Below, piece by piece: positions 31,025 through 40,123 of a DNA stretch of 64,000 nt. The translations under genes were made by a program, and so were the position numbers. The DNA is from Nisaea sediminum (GTDB taxonomy: Bacteria; Pseudomonadota; Alphaproteobacteria; Thalassobaculales; Thalassobaculaceae): contig NZ_JACZCQ010000006.1 of the NCBI RefSeq assembly GCF_014904705.1, positions 682,001-746,000 of the forward strand, written 5' to 3'. Position 1 is the stretch's first letter. Every line of letters begins with the position of its first letter. The notes beneath the pieces were generated by a model. It was not told the DNA's origin and ran no database searches. It was given only the letters and a program-made list of their open reading frames with translations.

Positions 31025-31038
31025 GGCACGCTATTTGT
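31025..31038 (+). promoter_or_regulatory. Sigma-54-like promoter of glnK-amtB
   Basis: GGCACG-CTAT-TTGT matches the -24/-12 consensus TGGCACG-N4-TTGCA with the GG doublet at 31025-31026. The -12 dinucleotide is GT (31037-31038) instead of GC, with correct 10-base spacing. It lies 89 bp before the glnK start. Confidence 0.6.
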
Positions 31039-31043
31039 AATAA

Positions 31044-31466
<423 letters not shown>

Positions 31467-31478
31467 GGAGTTCACCAG

Positions 31479-32807
31479 ATGAGAAAATTTTTCGGCTTTT
31501 CCGCTCTGGCGGCCGTTACCGCGTCGATCACGATCGCGCTGACTGAGTCCGCATCGGCTGCCGTCGAACCAGAGACGGCCTTCATCTTCAACACGCTGTC
31601 CTTCATGATTCACGGTTTCCTCGTGATGTGGATGGCGGCCGGTTTCTGCATGCTCGAGGCGGGCCTGGTCCGCACCAAGAACACGACCATGCAGTGCGCC
31701 AAGAACATCACCATCTACTCCGTCGCGGGCATCCTCTACTGGCTCGTCGGCTACAACCTTATGTACATGGACGTCAGCGGCTTCATGGGCTCCTTCGCGG
31801 TCTGGTCCGCCTCTGACGACGTGATCACCGCCGACGGCTTCACCGGCGACGGCAGCGGTTACGCGGCGGCCTCCGACTGGTACTTCCAGATGGTGTTCGT
31901 GGCGGCAACGGCTTCCATCGTCTCCGGCACCGTTGCCGAGCGCGTCAAGGTGTTCCCGTTCCTGATCTTCACGATCCTGCTGACCGGCATCATTTACCCG
32001 ATCCAGGGCTCCTGGACCTGGGGCGGCGGCTGGCTGAGCGAGATGGGTTTCTCCGACTTCGCCGGTTCCACCATCGTGCACTCCGTCGGTGGCTGGGCGG
32101 CGCTTGCCGGTGCCATCATCATCGGTGCGCGCAAAGGCAAGTACGGCAGCGACGGTTCCGTTCACCCGATGCCGGGTTCGAACCTGCCGCTGGCGACTCT
32201 CGGCACCTTCTGCCTCTGGCTCGGCTGGTTCGGCTTCAATGGCGGCTCCCAGCTCGCCATGGGTTCCGCTGCCGACATTCGTGACATCGCGACCATCTAC
32301 GTGAACACGAACATGGCTGCTGCTGCCGGCGTGACGGCTGCGGTGATCCTGACTCAGATCATCTACAAGAAGCTGGACCTGACCATGGCGCTGAACGGTG
32401 CCCTGGGCGGTCTCGTTGCCATCACCGCCGAGCCGCTTGCCCCGAGCATCGGCATTGCGGTGCTGATCGGTGCCATCGGCGGTATCCTCGTCGTGGTCGC
32501 GGTTCCGATGCTGGACAAGCTGAAGATCGACGATGTCGTCGGTGCGATCCCGGTTCACCTCGTCTGCGGTATCTGGGGCACCATTGCGGTGGTCCTGTCC
32601 AACGGCGATGCGAGCTTCGCAACGCAGATCATCGGTATCGTCTCCATCGGCGCCTTCGTCCTGATCACCAGCGCGATCGTCTGGATCGTCCTGAAGCTCA
32701 CCATCGGGCTCCGGGCCAGCGAGGAAGAGGAAGCCCTCGGTCTCGATCGTTCCGAGTGCGGTCTCGAAGCCTACCCCGAGTTCGGCGGCGGCTCCCAGCG
32801 GGTCTGA
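31479..32807 (+). CDS. amtB: Ammonium transporter AmtB
   Basis: A 442-residue inner-membrane channel for ammonia/ammonium. It begins with a cleavable-looking leader (to about residue 28), then about eleven helices. Landmarks include WMAAGFCMLEAGLVRTKNT, the Amt signature GGWAALAGAIIIGARKGKYG and WLGWFGFNGGSQ. A strong AAGGAG precedes the ATG. The C-terminal tail after VLKLTIGLRASEEEE should contact GlnK. A perfect hairpin terminator lies 25 nt after the stop. Confidence 0.96.
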   Translation: MRKFFGFSALAAVTASITIALTESASAAVEPETAFIFNTLSFMIHGFLVMWMAAGFCMLEAGLVRTKNTTMQCAKNITIYSVAGILYWLVGYNLMYMDVSGFMGSFAVWSASDDVITADGFTGDGSGYAAASDWYFQMVFVAATASIVSGTVAERVKVFPFLIFTILLTGIIYPIQGSWTWGGGWLSEMGFSDFAGSTIVHSVGGWAALAGAIIIGARKGKYGSDGSVHPMPGSNLPLATLGTFCLWLGWFGFNGGSQLAMGSAADIRDIATIYVNTNMAAAAGVTAAVILTQIIYKKLDLTMALNGALGGLVAITAEPLAPSIGIAVLIGAIGGILVVVAVPMLDKLKIDDVVGAIPVHLVCGIWGTIAVVLSNGDASFATQIIGIVSIGAFVLITSAIVWIVLKLTIGLRASEEEEALGLDRSECGLEAYPEFGGGSQRV

Positions 32808-32831
32808 TTTCCCGAGAGTACCTGAACTATG

Positions 32832-32863
32832 CGGGCCCGGATGGCGACATCCGGGCCCGTTTT
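32832..32863 (+). terminator. Rho-independent terminator after amtB
   Basis: A perfect 12-bp stem (CGGGCCCGGATG at 32832-32843 with CATCCGGGCCCG at 32848-32859) with a GCGA loop is followed by TTTT. Confidence 0.93.
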
Positions 32864-32940
32864 CTATTTAGAACAATATTTTATTTGAAATTCATATAAA
32901 GAAACCCGAAGACTGCGATATGTGAGGCTTTGCATTAAAG

Positions 32941-32982
32941 TTGCCCCATAACTATCGGGCTTATATTATAGATTCCCGATAG
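32941..32982 (+). promoter_or_regulatory. Aminotransferase promoter flanked by an 8-bp inverted repeat
   Basis: TTGCCC (32941-32946) and TATTAT (32964-32969) are spaced by 17 bases and form a plausible sigma-70 promoter 60 bp before the aminotransferase start. The -10 box lies between perfect arms CTATCGGG (32952-32959) and CCCGATAG (32975-32982), a likely repressor operator. A GATTC (GANTC, CcrM target) covers 32971-32975. Confidence 0.45.
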
Positions 32983-33030
32983 AACGCGAATGGCCTGGGG
33001 GAGGAACCCGGCCGAACAGGGCAGCAATCG

Positions 33031-34221
33031 ATGATTAACCCGGCGCTTCAACCGCTTAGCGACTATACCTTCGCGCGCCTGAACAGAATGCTGGAGGGCA
33101 TCGAGCCCGCCGCCGGCAAGCGTCCGATCATGCTCTCCGTGGGGGAACCGCAGATCCAGCCGCCCGCCTTCGTCAACGAGATCATCGCGGCCAACGGTCA
33201 TCTCTGGAACAAGTACCCGCCACCGAAAGGCGATCTTGACTTCCGTGAGGCGGTCGTCGCCTGGCTCGGCCGGCGCTATGGCCTGCCGTCCGGCCTGCTC
33301 GACCCGGAGCGCCATGTCACCTCGATCTCGGGCACGCGCGAGGCGCTCTATCAGCTTGGTTTCCTGGCGGTTCCGGAACGCAAGAACGGGCAGCAGCCGG
33401 TCATCCTGATGCCGAACCCGCTTTATCATTCCTATCGCGGTGCGGCGATGCTGGGGCGGGCCGAGCCCGTCTACATGAACGCGACAGAGGAAAACGGCTT
33501 CCTGCCCCATCCGGAAAACGTGGCGCCGGAAATCCTTGAGCGGACCGCGCTCTGCTTCCTCTGTACGCCTAGCAATCCGCAGGGCCGGGTGGCGACGCTG
33601 GATTATCTGAAGCGGGCGATTGAGCTGGCGCGACGGTACGACTTCATGCTGGCGGTGGACGAGTGCTACGCCGAGATCTACCGCGGCGACCCGCCGCCGG
33701 GCGGCCTCGAGGCCGCAGCGGCGCTCGGTGACAACCTGGAGAACATCGTCGTCCTGCATTCGCTCTCGAAGCGCTCGAGCGCGCCGGGCATGCGCTCCGG
33801 TTTCCTCGCGGGCGATCCGGAACTGGTGAAGCGCTACGGCGAATACATCATGTTCGGCAGCGCCTCGACGCCGCTGCCGCTGTTGCATGCGGCGACGGCG
33901 CTCTGGAAGGATGAGGCCCATGTCGAGGCCAACCGCGCGCATTACGCCGAAAACTGGCGCATCGCCAGCCGGGTGCTTGGCAACAAGAAGGGTTATCACG
34001 AGGCGGAAGCCGGCTTCTTCGTCTGCATGCCGTCGGAGGATGCCGAGGGCCTGACCAAGACCCTCTGGCGCGAAGAGGCGGTGAAGATCGTTCCGGTCGG
34101 CCTGATGGCGCGGGAGGACGCGAACGGGGTCAATCCGGGCGATCCCTTCGTGCGCATCGCCCTCGTCTACGACACGGAAACCACGGAGGAAGGTCTGCGT
34201 CGCATCGCGCCCTATTTCTGA
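33031..34221 (+). CDS. Class I/II aminotransferase, succinyl-diaminopimelate aminotransferase-like (DapC)
   Basis: A PLP-dependent fold-type I aminotransferase of 396 residues. The cofactor lysine is Lys247 in [16 protein letters not shown], and [11 protein letters not shown] and [11 protein letters not shown] supply the usual phosphate and ring contacts. The overall pattern, including [10 protein letters not shown] at the N-terminus, resembles alphaproteobacterial DapC enzymes of lysine and peptidoglycan biosynthesis, though substrate assignment in this superfamily is error-prone. It precedes ftsK by 31 nt on the same strand and may be co-transcribed with it. Confidence 0.85.
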   Translation: MINPALQPLSDYTFARLNRMLEGIEPAAGKRPIMLSVGEPQIQPPAFVNEIIAANGHLWNKYPPPKGDLDFREAVVAWLGRRYGLPSGLLDPERHVTSISGTREALYQLGFLAVPERKNGQQPVILMPNPLYHSYRGAAMLGRAEPVYMNATEENGFLPHPENVAPEILERTALCFLCTPSNPQGRVATLDYLKRAIELARRYDFMLAVDECYAEIYRGDPPPGGLEAAAALGDNLENIVVLHSLSKRSSAPGMRSGFLAGDPELVKRYGEYIMFGSASTPLPLLHAATALWKDEAHVEANRAHYAENWRIASRVLGNKKGYHEAEAGFFVCMPSEDAEGLTKTLWREEAVKIVPVGLMAREDANGVNPGDPFVRIALVYDTETTEEGLRRIAPYF

Positions 34222-34252
34222 GGCGGCGGCGAGACCTGCGGGGAAAAAGCAT

Positions 34253-36709
34253 ATGAGCGCATCTACCAAGAGTGCCGGAAACGACATGTCGGGCGGCGGG
34301 TTCCTTCCCGAGAGCGCGCGTCTCTATCTGAGGCGCCGGGCGGCCGAGTTCTCCGGCCTTGCCCTGCTCGTCCTTGCCGGTCTCGGGGCCGCGCTGCTGC
34401 TGAGCTATGCCCCGGCCGACCCGTCCTTCAATGCCGCCGGTTCCGGAGATGTGCAGAACCTGCTCGGCCCGGCCGGAGCGATCGTTGCGGACGTCATGCT
34501 GCAGACCGTCGGTCTGGTCAGCGCCGTTCCGGTGCTTCTGTTCGCGGTCTGGGGCTGGCGCCTGATGACTCACCGGCCGCTGGAGCGGGTCGCGCTGCGC
34601 ATCGCGCTGCTGCCCTTCGCGCTGATCGCGGGCTGTCTTGCGCTGTCGGTTCTGCCGGTGCCGGAAGACTGGCCGCTGAGGGCCGGACTCGGCGGTGCGG
34701 TCGGCACGCTGGTCCTGACCAAGATCTCGGCGCTCGGGCTGCTGGCGGCGCTGGACGCGCTCTGGATCGGTGCGGCCGCCGGCCTGCTGGCCGTCTCCCT
34801 CCTGCTCTGGACCTTCGGCGCCTCCTGGCGCGAATGGCTTGCGCTGGCGCGTGGGGCGGGCCGCGGTGTCGGGACCGCGGCTGCGCTCGGTGCCAAAGGC
34901 GGCGCACTTGGCGGCCGTGCGCTCGGCAGCGGCCTTGAGGCGACGGCCAACCTCGCCCGCAAGGGCTTTGACTCCGTCGGCCGGCGCGAGCCGTCTCTCA
35001 GCGGCAAGCGCGAGGAAGAGAAGCCGCGCCTGAGTTCCACGCCGCGCAAGGCGCCGGAGGTGGAATCCTCCGCGCCGGTGCTGAAGGCGATGCCGGAAGA
35101 GGCCGCCGCACCGCGCAAGGCGGCGCCGGCGAAGAAACCGGCCAAGGCCAGTGTCGCGCAGGCCAGTCTCGATCTCCCCAATGCGGGCGATTACGAACTT
35201 CCCGCGATGGATCTCCTCGCAGAAGCCCAGGAAGGCGCCGCCGGTCCCGCGCCGGAAGCGCTGCAGGAAAATGCCCGGATGCTGGAATCGGTGCTTGGCG
35301 ATTTCGGCGTGAAGGGCGAGATCGGCAAGATCCGCCACGGTCCGGTGGTGACGCTCTATGAGCTCGAGCCGGCGCCCGGCACGAAATCTTCCCGCGTGAT
35401 CGGCCTCTCCGACGACATCGCCCGCTCGATGAGCGCGGTCTCCGTCCGCGTCGCCGTGGTCCCAGGCCGTAACGTGATCGGCATCGAGCTGCCGAACGCG
35501 CGGCGCGATACGGTCTATCTGCGCGAGATCCTGGAATCGGACATCTACGAGCGTTCCGGCGCCAAGCTCGGCATCGCGCTCGGCAAGGATATCGGCGGCA
35601 CCCCGGTGGTGACCGACCTCGCCCGCATGCCCCACCTGCTGATCGCCGGCACCACAGGCTCGGGCAAGTCGGTGGCGGTCAACACCATGATCCTCTCGCT
35701 CCTCTACCGGCATGCGCCGGAAAGCTGCCGGATGATCATGATCGATCCGAAGATGCTCGAACTCTCGATCTATGACGGCATTCCGCACCTGCTTTCCCCA
35801 GTCGTGACCGATCCGAAGAAGGCGGTGGTGGCGCTGAAATGGACCGTGCGCGAGATGGAAAGCCGCTACCGCGCCATGTCCAAGCTCGGCGTGCGCAATA
35901 TTGACGGCTACAACGCCCGCCTCGCCGAGGCGCGCAAGAAGGGCGAGGTGCTGAAGCGCCGGGTGCAGACCGGGTTCGACAGCGAGACCGGCAAGCCGGT
36001 CTTCGAGGAAGAACCGCTCGACCTGACGCCGCTGCCCTACATCGTCGTGGTGATCGACGAGGTGGCGGACCTGATGCTGGTCGCCGGCAAGGATATCGAG
36101 GGTGCGGTGCAGCGTCTCGCCCAGATGGCCCGCGCCGCCGGCATCCATGTCATCATGGCGACCCAGCGCCCGTCGGTCGACGTCATCACCGGCACCATCA
36201 AGGCCAACTTCCCGACCCGGATCAGCTTTCAGGTCACCTCCAAGATCGACAGCCGCACCATCCTCGGCGAGCAGGGCGCGGAGCAGCTGCTCGGCCAGGG
36301 CGACATGCTCTACATGGCCGGCGGCGGCCGCATCACCCGCGTGCACGGCCCGTTCGTCAGCGACGAGGAGGTCGAGGACGTGGTCCGCCACCTCCGCGCC
36401 CAGGGCGAGCCGGAATACAATGACAGCGTCACCGAGGACGATGGCGAGGGCGGAGAGGGCGGCTTCGGCGATCTCTCGGGCCTGACCGGCGGCAACACGG
36501 ACAGCGGCGACGCGCTCTACGACCAGGCGGTTGCCATCGTCGCCCGCGAGGGCAAGGCCTCCACCAGCTTCATCCAGCGGCACCTGAAGATCGGCTACAA
36601 CCGTGCCGCGACGCTGATCGAGCGCATGGAGGCGGACGGCGTGATCAGCCAAGCCAACCATGTCGGCAAGCGCGAGGTCCTGGTGCGGAACCCGAACGAG
36701 GACGAATAA
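34253..36709 (+). CDS. ftsK: DNA translocase FtsK
   Basis: A septal DNA pump that clears the chromosome terminus from the division site. The 818-residue protein has four N-terminal membrane helices (about 25-190), a short Ala/Pro/Lys-rich linker, the alpha/beta motor with Walker A GTTGSGKS (466-473) and VIDEVADL, and the C-terminal gamma winged helix ([18 protein letters not shown] to the end) that reads KOPS sequences. A shorter variant than in E. coli is usual for alphaproteobacteria. A palindromic repeat lies 25 bp after the stop, before lolA. Confidence 0.95.
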   Translation: MSASTKSAGNDMSGGGFLPESARLYLRRRAAEFSGLALLVLAGLGAALLLSYAPADPSFNAAGSGDVQNLLGPAGAIVADVMLQTVGLVSAVPVLLFAVWGWRLMTHRPLERVALRIALLPFALIAGCLALSVLPVPEDWPLRAGLGGAVGTLVLTKISALGLLAALDALWIGAAAGLLAVSLLLWTFGASWREWLALARGAGRGVGTAAALGAKGGALGGRALGSGLEATANLARKGFDSVGRREPSLSGKREEEKPRLSSTPRKAPEVESSAPVLKAMPEEAAAPRKAAPAKKPAKASVAQASLDLPNAGDYELPAMDLLAEAQEGAAGPAPEALQENARMLESVLGDFGVKGEIGKIRHGPVVTLYELEPAPGTKSSRVIGLSDDIARSMSAVSVRVAVVPGRNVIGIELPNARRDTVYLREILESDIYERSGAKLGIALGKDIGGTPVVTDLARMPHLLIAGTTGSGKSVAVNTMILSLLYRHAPESCRMIMIDPKMLELSIYDGIPHLLSPVVTDPKKAVVALKWTVREMESRYRAMSKLGVRNIDGYNARLAEARKKGEVLKRRVQTGFDSETGKPVFEEEPLDLTPLPYIVVVIDEVADLMLVAGKDIEGAVQRLAQMARAAGIHVIMATQRPSVDVITGTIKANFPTRISFQVTSKIDSRTILGEQGAEQLLGQGDMLYMAGGGRITRVHGPFVSDEEVEDVVRHLRAQGEPEYNDSVTEDDGEGGEGGFGDLSGLTGGNTDSGDALYDQAVAIVAREGKASTSFIQRHLKIGYNRAATLIERMEADGVISQANHVGKREVLVRNPNEDE

Positions 36710-36734
36710 AGCTGACGTCACCCCGGCTTTGATC

Positions 36735-36819
36735 GTCATCCCGGCCGAAGAGCCGGGACCTTGGCGAACAAAGGGCCGAGACCAGGCTTCCCGAGGTCCC
36801 GGATCAGGTCCGGGATGAC
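36735..36819. repeat. 85-bp nested palindromic repeat, copy 1
   Basis: The outer arms start GTCATCCCGG and end CCGGGATGAC. Each arm also contains its own small hairpin (CCCGGC-CGAAGA-GCCGGG on the left). A second copy of the same length and orientation lies at 40022-40106. The two differ mainly in the central 30 bases. It sits between ftsK and lolA, where it would form a strong RNA stem if transcribed. Confidence 0.85.
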
Positions 36820-36900
36820 GGTTCGGGATGGATGACGATCGGCGCGCTGCCCCAATATTGCCGCTTGCAACCGCGCATCCCGCCTGCCATTTGAGACTTC

Positions 36901-37524
36901 ATGAAAAAGCTCATCGCCTTCGCCGCCCTGACGCTCTGTCTCCTCCTCCCGCAGCCTTCCGGCGCGGCGCCGCTCAGCGCCGAGGACAAGCAGGTGCTGA
37001 AGGCGATCGAGGCCTATTTCAACGGGCTGACCACGCTGCAGGCCCGCTTCCTCCAGGTCTCGAACCAGGGCGCGACGGCGCAGGGCATTCTCTCGCTGAA
37101 GCGGCCCGGCCTGATGCGGTTCGAATATGATGAGCCGTCGCCGGTGCTGCTGGTCTCGGACGGGACCTGGCTGATCTTCCAGGACAACGAGCTGCAGCAG
37201 ACCACCCACGTGCCGCTCGGCAGCACGCCGCTTGCGGTGTTGGTCGAGGATCCGGTGGATCTGACCGAGAATCTCGAGGTGCTGGAGGTGGCCCGCAACC
37301 CGGGCGTGATCCGATTGCTGATGCGGATGCGCGACGATCCGGAAGCGGGTTTCATCCAGATGGTGTTCTCGGACTCTCCCTTGGAACTCCGGCAATGGAC
37401 CATCACCGATGCCCAGGGCGTCGAGGTGAAGGTCGCCCTGCTGGAGACCCGCAAGGGCATGGAGCTGCAGGATGCGCTCTTCAAGCCGCGGGACTTCGCG
37501 ACCGGGAAGTTCAACGAGAAATAG
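36901..37524 (+). CDS. lolA: Outer-membrane lipoprotein carrier protein LolA
   Basis: A periplasmic chaperone that ferries lipoproteins from the LolCDE complex to the outer membrane. The 207-residue product has a Sec signal peptide (cleavage near SGAAP, about residue 22), then the LolA fold with LQARFLQVS, GLMRFEYDEPSP and VSDGTWLIFQD. The ftsK-lolA order is common in alphaproteobacteria. Its 3' end overlaps the convergent sterol-desaturase-family gene by 14 nt. Confidence 0.93.
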   Translation: MKKLIAFAALTLCLLLPQPSGAAPLSAEDKQVLKAIEAYFNGLTTLQARFLQVSNQGATAQGILSLKRPGLMRFEYDEPSPVLLVSDGTWLIFQDNELQQTTHVPLGSTPLAVLVEDPVDLTENLEVLEVARNPGVIRLLMRMRDDPEAGFIQMVFSDSPLELRQWTITDAQGVEVKVALLETRKGMELQDALFKPRDFATGKFNEK

Positions 37525-38296
37525 GCTCGCGCCGCTCGCGGAACGGCAGGGCGATCAGCGGCAGCGTCTCCTCGTCGTGTCGGCTCTCCACCCCGATCTT
37601 CATCTCCGCTGTCCGCGTTGTCCGGCTGCGTGAGCGGAACGCCAGGTCCCACCAGCTGAAGATCGTCGCGTAGTTCGAATCCGTGTCCCGCCGGAGCGCG
37701 TGATGATGGATCCAGTGGATCGACGGGGTGACGATCACGCGGGAGAGCGCGCTCTCGAGACGCGGCGGCAGCTTCAGGTTGGAATGGTGGAAGATCGCCG
37801 AGAACAGCACCAGCACCTCGAACAGGATCACCGAGGTGAAGGGGATACCGAGCAGGATGATGACCGCCGCCCGCGCGCCGGCGCTCAGCAGCACCTCGCC
37901 GAAATGGAACCTCACGGCCGAGGTGACGTCGAGAAACTCATCGAGATGGTGCACCTCGTGGAAGCGCCAGAGGAACGGGATCTCGTGGTTCAGCCGGTGC
38001 CACCAGTAGATCAGCATGTCCAAAACCAGGATATCGGCGATCAATCCCGGCCAGCCGGCGAGCCAGTCGGGTCGCCAGCCGAGCGCATGGCTCGAGGCCC
38101 AGAGCGAGACAGGGACCACGATCAGCGGCGAGAGCGCGCCGTTGAGCAGCCAGAGCACGGCATTGCGCAGCACCCGGGTCCAGCCGCCCCGGCGCGGAAC
38201 CGCCGGAGCGAGGCGCTCGGCAGCGAAGAGCAGGGCGATCCATGCAAGGATCAGCAGACCCTTATGCTGGACTAGCTGTTGCGTGGAGAGGTCCAT
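37511..38296 (-). CDS. Sterol desaturase / fatty acid hydroxylase-family membrane enzyme
   Basis: A 261-residue di-iron membrane oxygenase. Histidine boxes are complete: HRLNH (100-104), HEVHH (113-117), FHHSN (169-173) and HWIHHH (194-199). Four or so hydrophobic helices surround them. Members hydroxylate or desaturate lipids such as fatty acids, hopanoids or carotenoids; the substrate here is unknown. The ATG at 38296 gives a normal N-terminus; a GTG at 38347 would add 17 residues. It is divergent from the amidotransferase gene with the start regions close together. Confidence 0.85.
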   Translation of the reverse strand: MDLSTQQLVQHKGLLILAWIALLFAAERLAPAVPRRGGWTRVLRNAVLWLLNGALSPLIVVPVSLWASSHALGWRPDWLAGWPGLIADILVLDMLIYWWHRLNHEIPFLWRFHEVHHLDEFLDVTSAVRFHFGEVLLSAGARAAVIILLGIPFTSVILFEVLVLFSAIFHHSNLKLPPRLESALSRVIVTPSIHWIHHHALRRDTDSNYATIFSWWDLAFRSRSRTTRTAEMKIGVESRHDEETLPLIALPFRERREPISR

Positions 38297-38389
38297 CTGG
38301 TGGAATATGGCAGCGGTTTCGCGGGCCTGCCAGCGGCACGCTGTCACGGCCCCGAGAGCGAGATGTCAGCCCCAAGCGAGGAGCCTTCC

Positions 38390-39178
38390 ATGCTGTCCGT
38401 TCCGTCTCTGCCCCTGATCGGTGTCACCGCCTGTCATCAGCAGGGACAGGATCATTCGGTACAGCGGGTTTCGGAGAAATATGTCACCTGCGTTCCGGAG
38501 GCCGCCGGCGGTCTGCCGTTGATGATTCCGGCGCTGGAGGCGGGGCAGCTCGATCTCGACAGCCTGGTTGCCCATCTCGACGGCCTGTTGCTGACCGGCA
38601 GCCCCTCCAATGTCGAGCCGCATCATTTCAACGGCCCGGCGAGCGTCGAGGGCACCGAGCATGATCCGCGCCGCGACGGTGTCACGCTGCCGCTGATCCG
38701 CAAGGCGATCGAGGCCGGGGTTCCGGTGCTTGGCATCTGCCGCGGCATTCAGGAGATGAACGTCGCGCTCGGCGGGACGCTGCACCAGCGCATTTTCGAT
38801 TTCGACGACACGTTCGATCACCGTATGCGCCGCGACGTGGATTTCGACATGAAATACCGCCCGGCGCACGAGATCCGTATGACGCCCGGCGGCGTGCTTG
38901 CCCGGATCGCCGGCACCGAGACGGCGCTGGTGAATTCGCTCCACGCCCAGGGCATCGACAAGCCCGGCAAGAACGTCGTGGTCGAGGCGGTGGCGCCGGA
39001 CGGGATCGTCGAGGCGATCAGCGTCTCCGGCACCAAGGCCTTCGTCCTCGGCGTGCAGTGGCATCCGGAATGGCCGCGGCCGATCGCCGGGATCAACCGG
39101 AAGATCTTCGAGGCTTTCGGCGAAGCCTGCCGAGCCCATCTCGGCGCCCGCCTCGGCCTTGCCGACGCCGCCGAATAG
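38390..39178 (+). CDS. Gamma-glutamyl-gamma-aminobutyrate hydrolase-family (class I amidotransferase-like) protein
   Basis: A 262-residue class I glutamine-amidotransferase fold with a full catalytic triad: Cys117 in GICRGIQEMN, and His225 and Glu227 in GVQWHPEW. The arrangement matches PuuD-type hydrolases that release GABA from gamma-glutamyl-GABA in putrescine breakdown, although no other Puu genes are present. The ATG at 38390 follows GAGGAG at good distance and is preferred to 38363. The gene is followed by the exodeoxyribonuclease gene 37 nt downstream. Confidence 0.88.
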   Translation: MLSVPSLPLIGVTACHQQGQDHSVQRVSEKYVTCVPEAAGGLPLMIPALEAGQLDLDSLVAHLDGLLLTGSPSNVEPHHFNGPASVEGTEHDPRRDGVTLPLIRKAIEAGVPVLGICRGIQEMNVALGGTLHQRIFDFDDTFDHRMRRDVDFDMKYRPAHEIRMTPGGVLARIAGTETALVNSLHAQGIDKPGKNVVVEAVAPDGIVEAISVSGTKAFVLGVQWHPEWPRPIAGINRKIFEAFGEACRAHLGARLGLADAAE

Positions 39179-39215
39179 CGCTTCCCTTTCCTCCGACCGA
39201 GAGAGTTTTCCATCC

Positions 39216-40004
39216 ATGCGGATTGCCACCTGGAACATCAACTCCGTGCGCCTGCGCCTGCCGACCGTGCTCAGTTTCCTGCAGGACCACGCGCCGGACG
39301 TGCTCTGTCTCCAGGAGACCAAGACCGAGGACCAGCATTTCCCGGCCGAGGCGCTCGCCGAGGCGGGCTACACACACCAGACGATCCGCGGCCAGAAGAG
39401 CTATAACGGCGTCGCCGTCGTCTCTCGTGTGCCGTTTACGGAATCCGACACGCGCGACTGGTGCGGCAAGAGCGATTGCCGCCATCAGGCGGTTCGGCTC
39501 GATTGCGGGATCGAATTGCATAATTTCTACGTCCCGGCCGGCGGCGACGAGCCGGACCCGGCGGTCAACGACAAGTTCGCCCACAAGCTTGCCTTCCTCG
39601 ACGAGATGGTCGAGTGGTTCGGCTCCGCGCGCAGCGGGAAAGACCCCATGGTGCTGGTCGGCGATCTCAATATTGCGCCGCTCGAGCACGATGTCTGGTC
39701 GCACAAGCAGCTCTTGAAGGTGGTCAGCCACACGCCTGTCGAGGTCGAGGCTCTGGCCAGGGTGCAGGGCGGCCTCGGCTGGATCGATGCCGTTCGCCAT
39801 TTCGTTCCCGAAACGGAAAAGCTCTATTCCTGGTGGAGCTACCGCTCGCGCGATTGGGAAGCGGCCGACAAGGGCCGCCGTCTCGACCATGTCTGGGTCA
39901 CCGAGCCGCTCAAGCCTCGGCTGAAATCGGCGGCGGTCGTGAAAGCCATGCGCGGCGGCGAAAAGCCGTCCGACCACGCGCCGGTGATCGTCGAGCTGGA
40001 TTGA
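39216..40004 (+). CDS. xthA: Exodeoxyribonuclease III / AP endonuclease
   Basis: A 262-residue Mg-dependent DNA-repair nuclease of the Xth family that cleaves at abasic sites and trims 3' ends. Motifs are in order: RIATWNINSVRLR with the conserved Asn, CLQETK with metal-binding Glu34, VGDLNIAP with Asp/Asn, and the terminal DHAPVIVELD. Together with the glycosylase at 2.1 kb it covers two steps of base-excision repair, though the two genes are far apart. The stop is followed by a palindromic repeat. Confidence 0.95.
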   Translation: MRIATWNINSVRLRLPTVLSFLQDHAPDVLCLQETKTEDQHFPAEALAEAGYTHQTIRGQKSYNGVAVVSRVPFTESDTRDWCGKSDCRHQAVRLDCGIELHNFYVPAGGDEPDPAVNDKFAHKLAFLDEMVEWFGSARSGKDPMVLVGDLNIAPLEHDVWSHKQLLKVVSHTPVEVEALARVQGGLGWIDAVRHFVPETEKLYSWWSYRSRDWEAADKGRRLDHVWVTEPLKPRLKSAAVVKAMRGGEKPSDHAPVIVELD

Positions 40005-40021
40005 GGTATTTCATAATTTTC

Positions 40022-40106
40022 GCCATCCCGGCCGAAGAGCCGGGACCTTGTCGAACGGAAGGGCAACGCCTGGCCGCCTGAGGTCCCGGATCAGGTCCGG
40101 GATGAC
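40022..40106. repeat. 85-bp nested palindromic repeat, copy 2
   Basis: Same length and arms as the copy at 36735-36819: GCCATCCCGG at the left and CCGGGATGAC at the right, with left hairpin CCCGGC-CGAAGA-GCCGGG conserved. It lies between the convergent xthA and YdjM-type genes, where it might act as a bidirectional transcription end, although no T-run follows. Confidence 0.85.
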
Positions 40107-40123
40107 GGGTTGTTGTTTGAGAG

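Noticed and set aside
34130-36739. A minus-strand open frame of about 870 codons opposite ftsK
   Set aside because: It is a shadow of ftsK, whose motor and gamma domains are unmistakable; the antisense translation has no recognisable motif.
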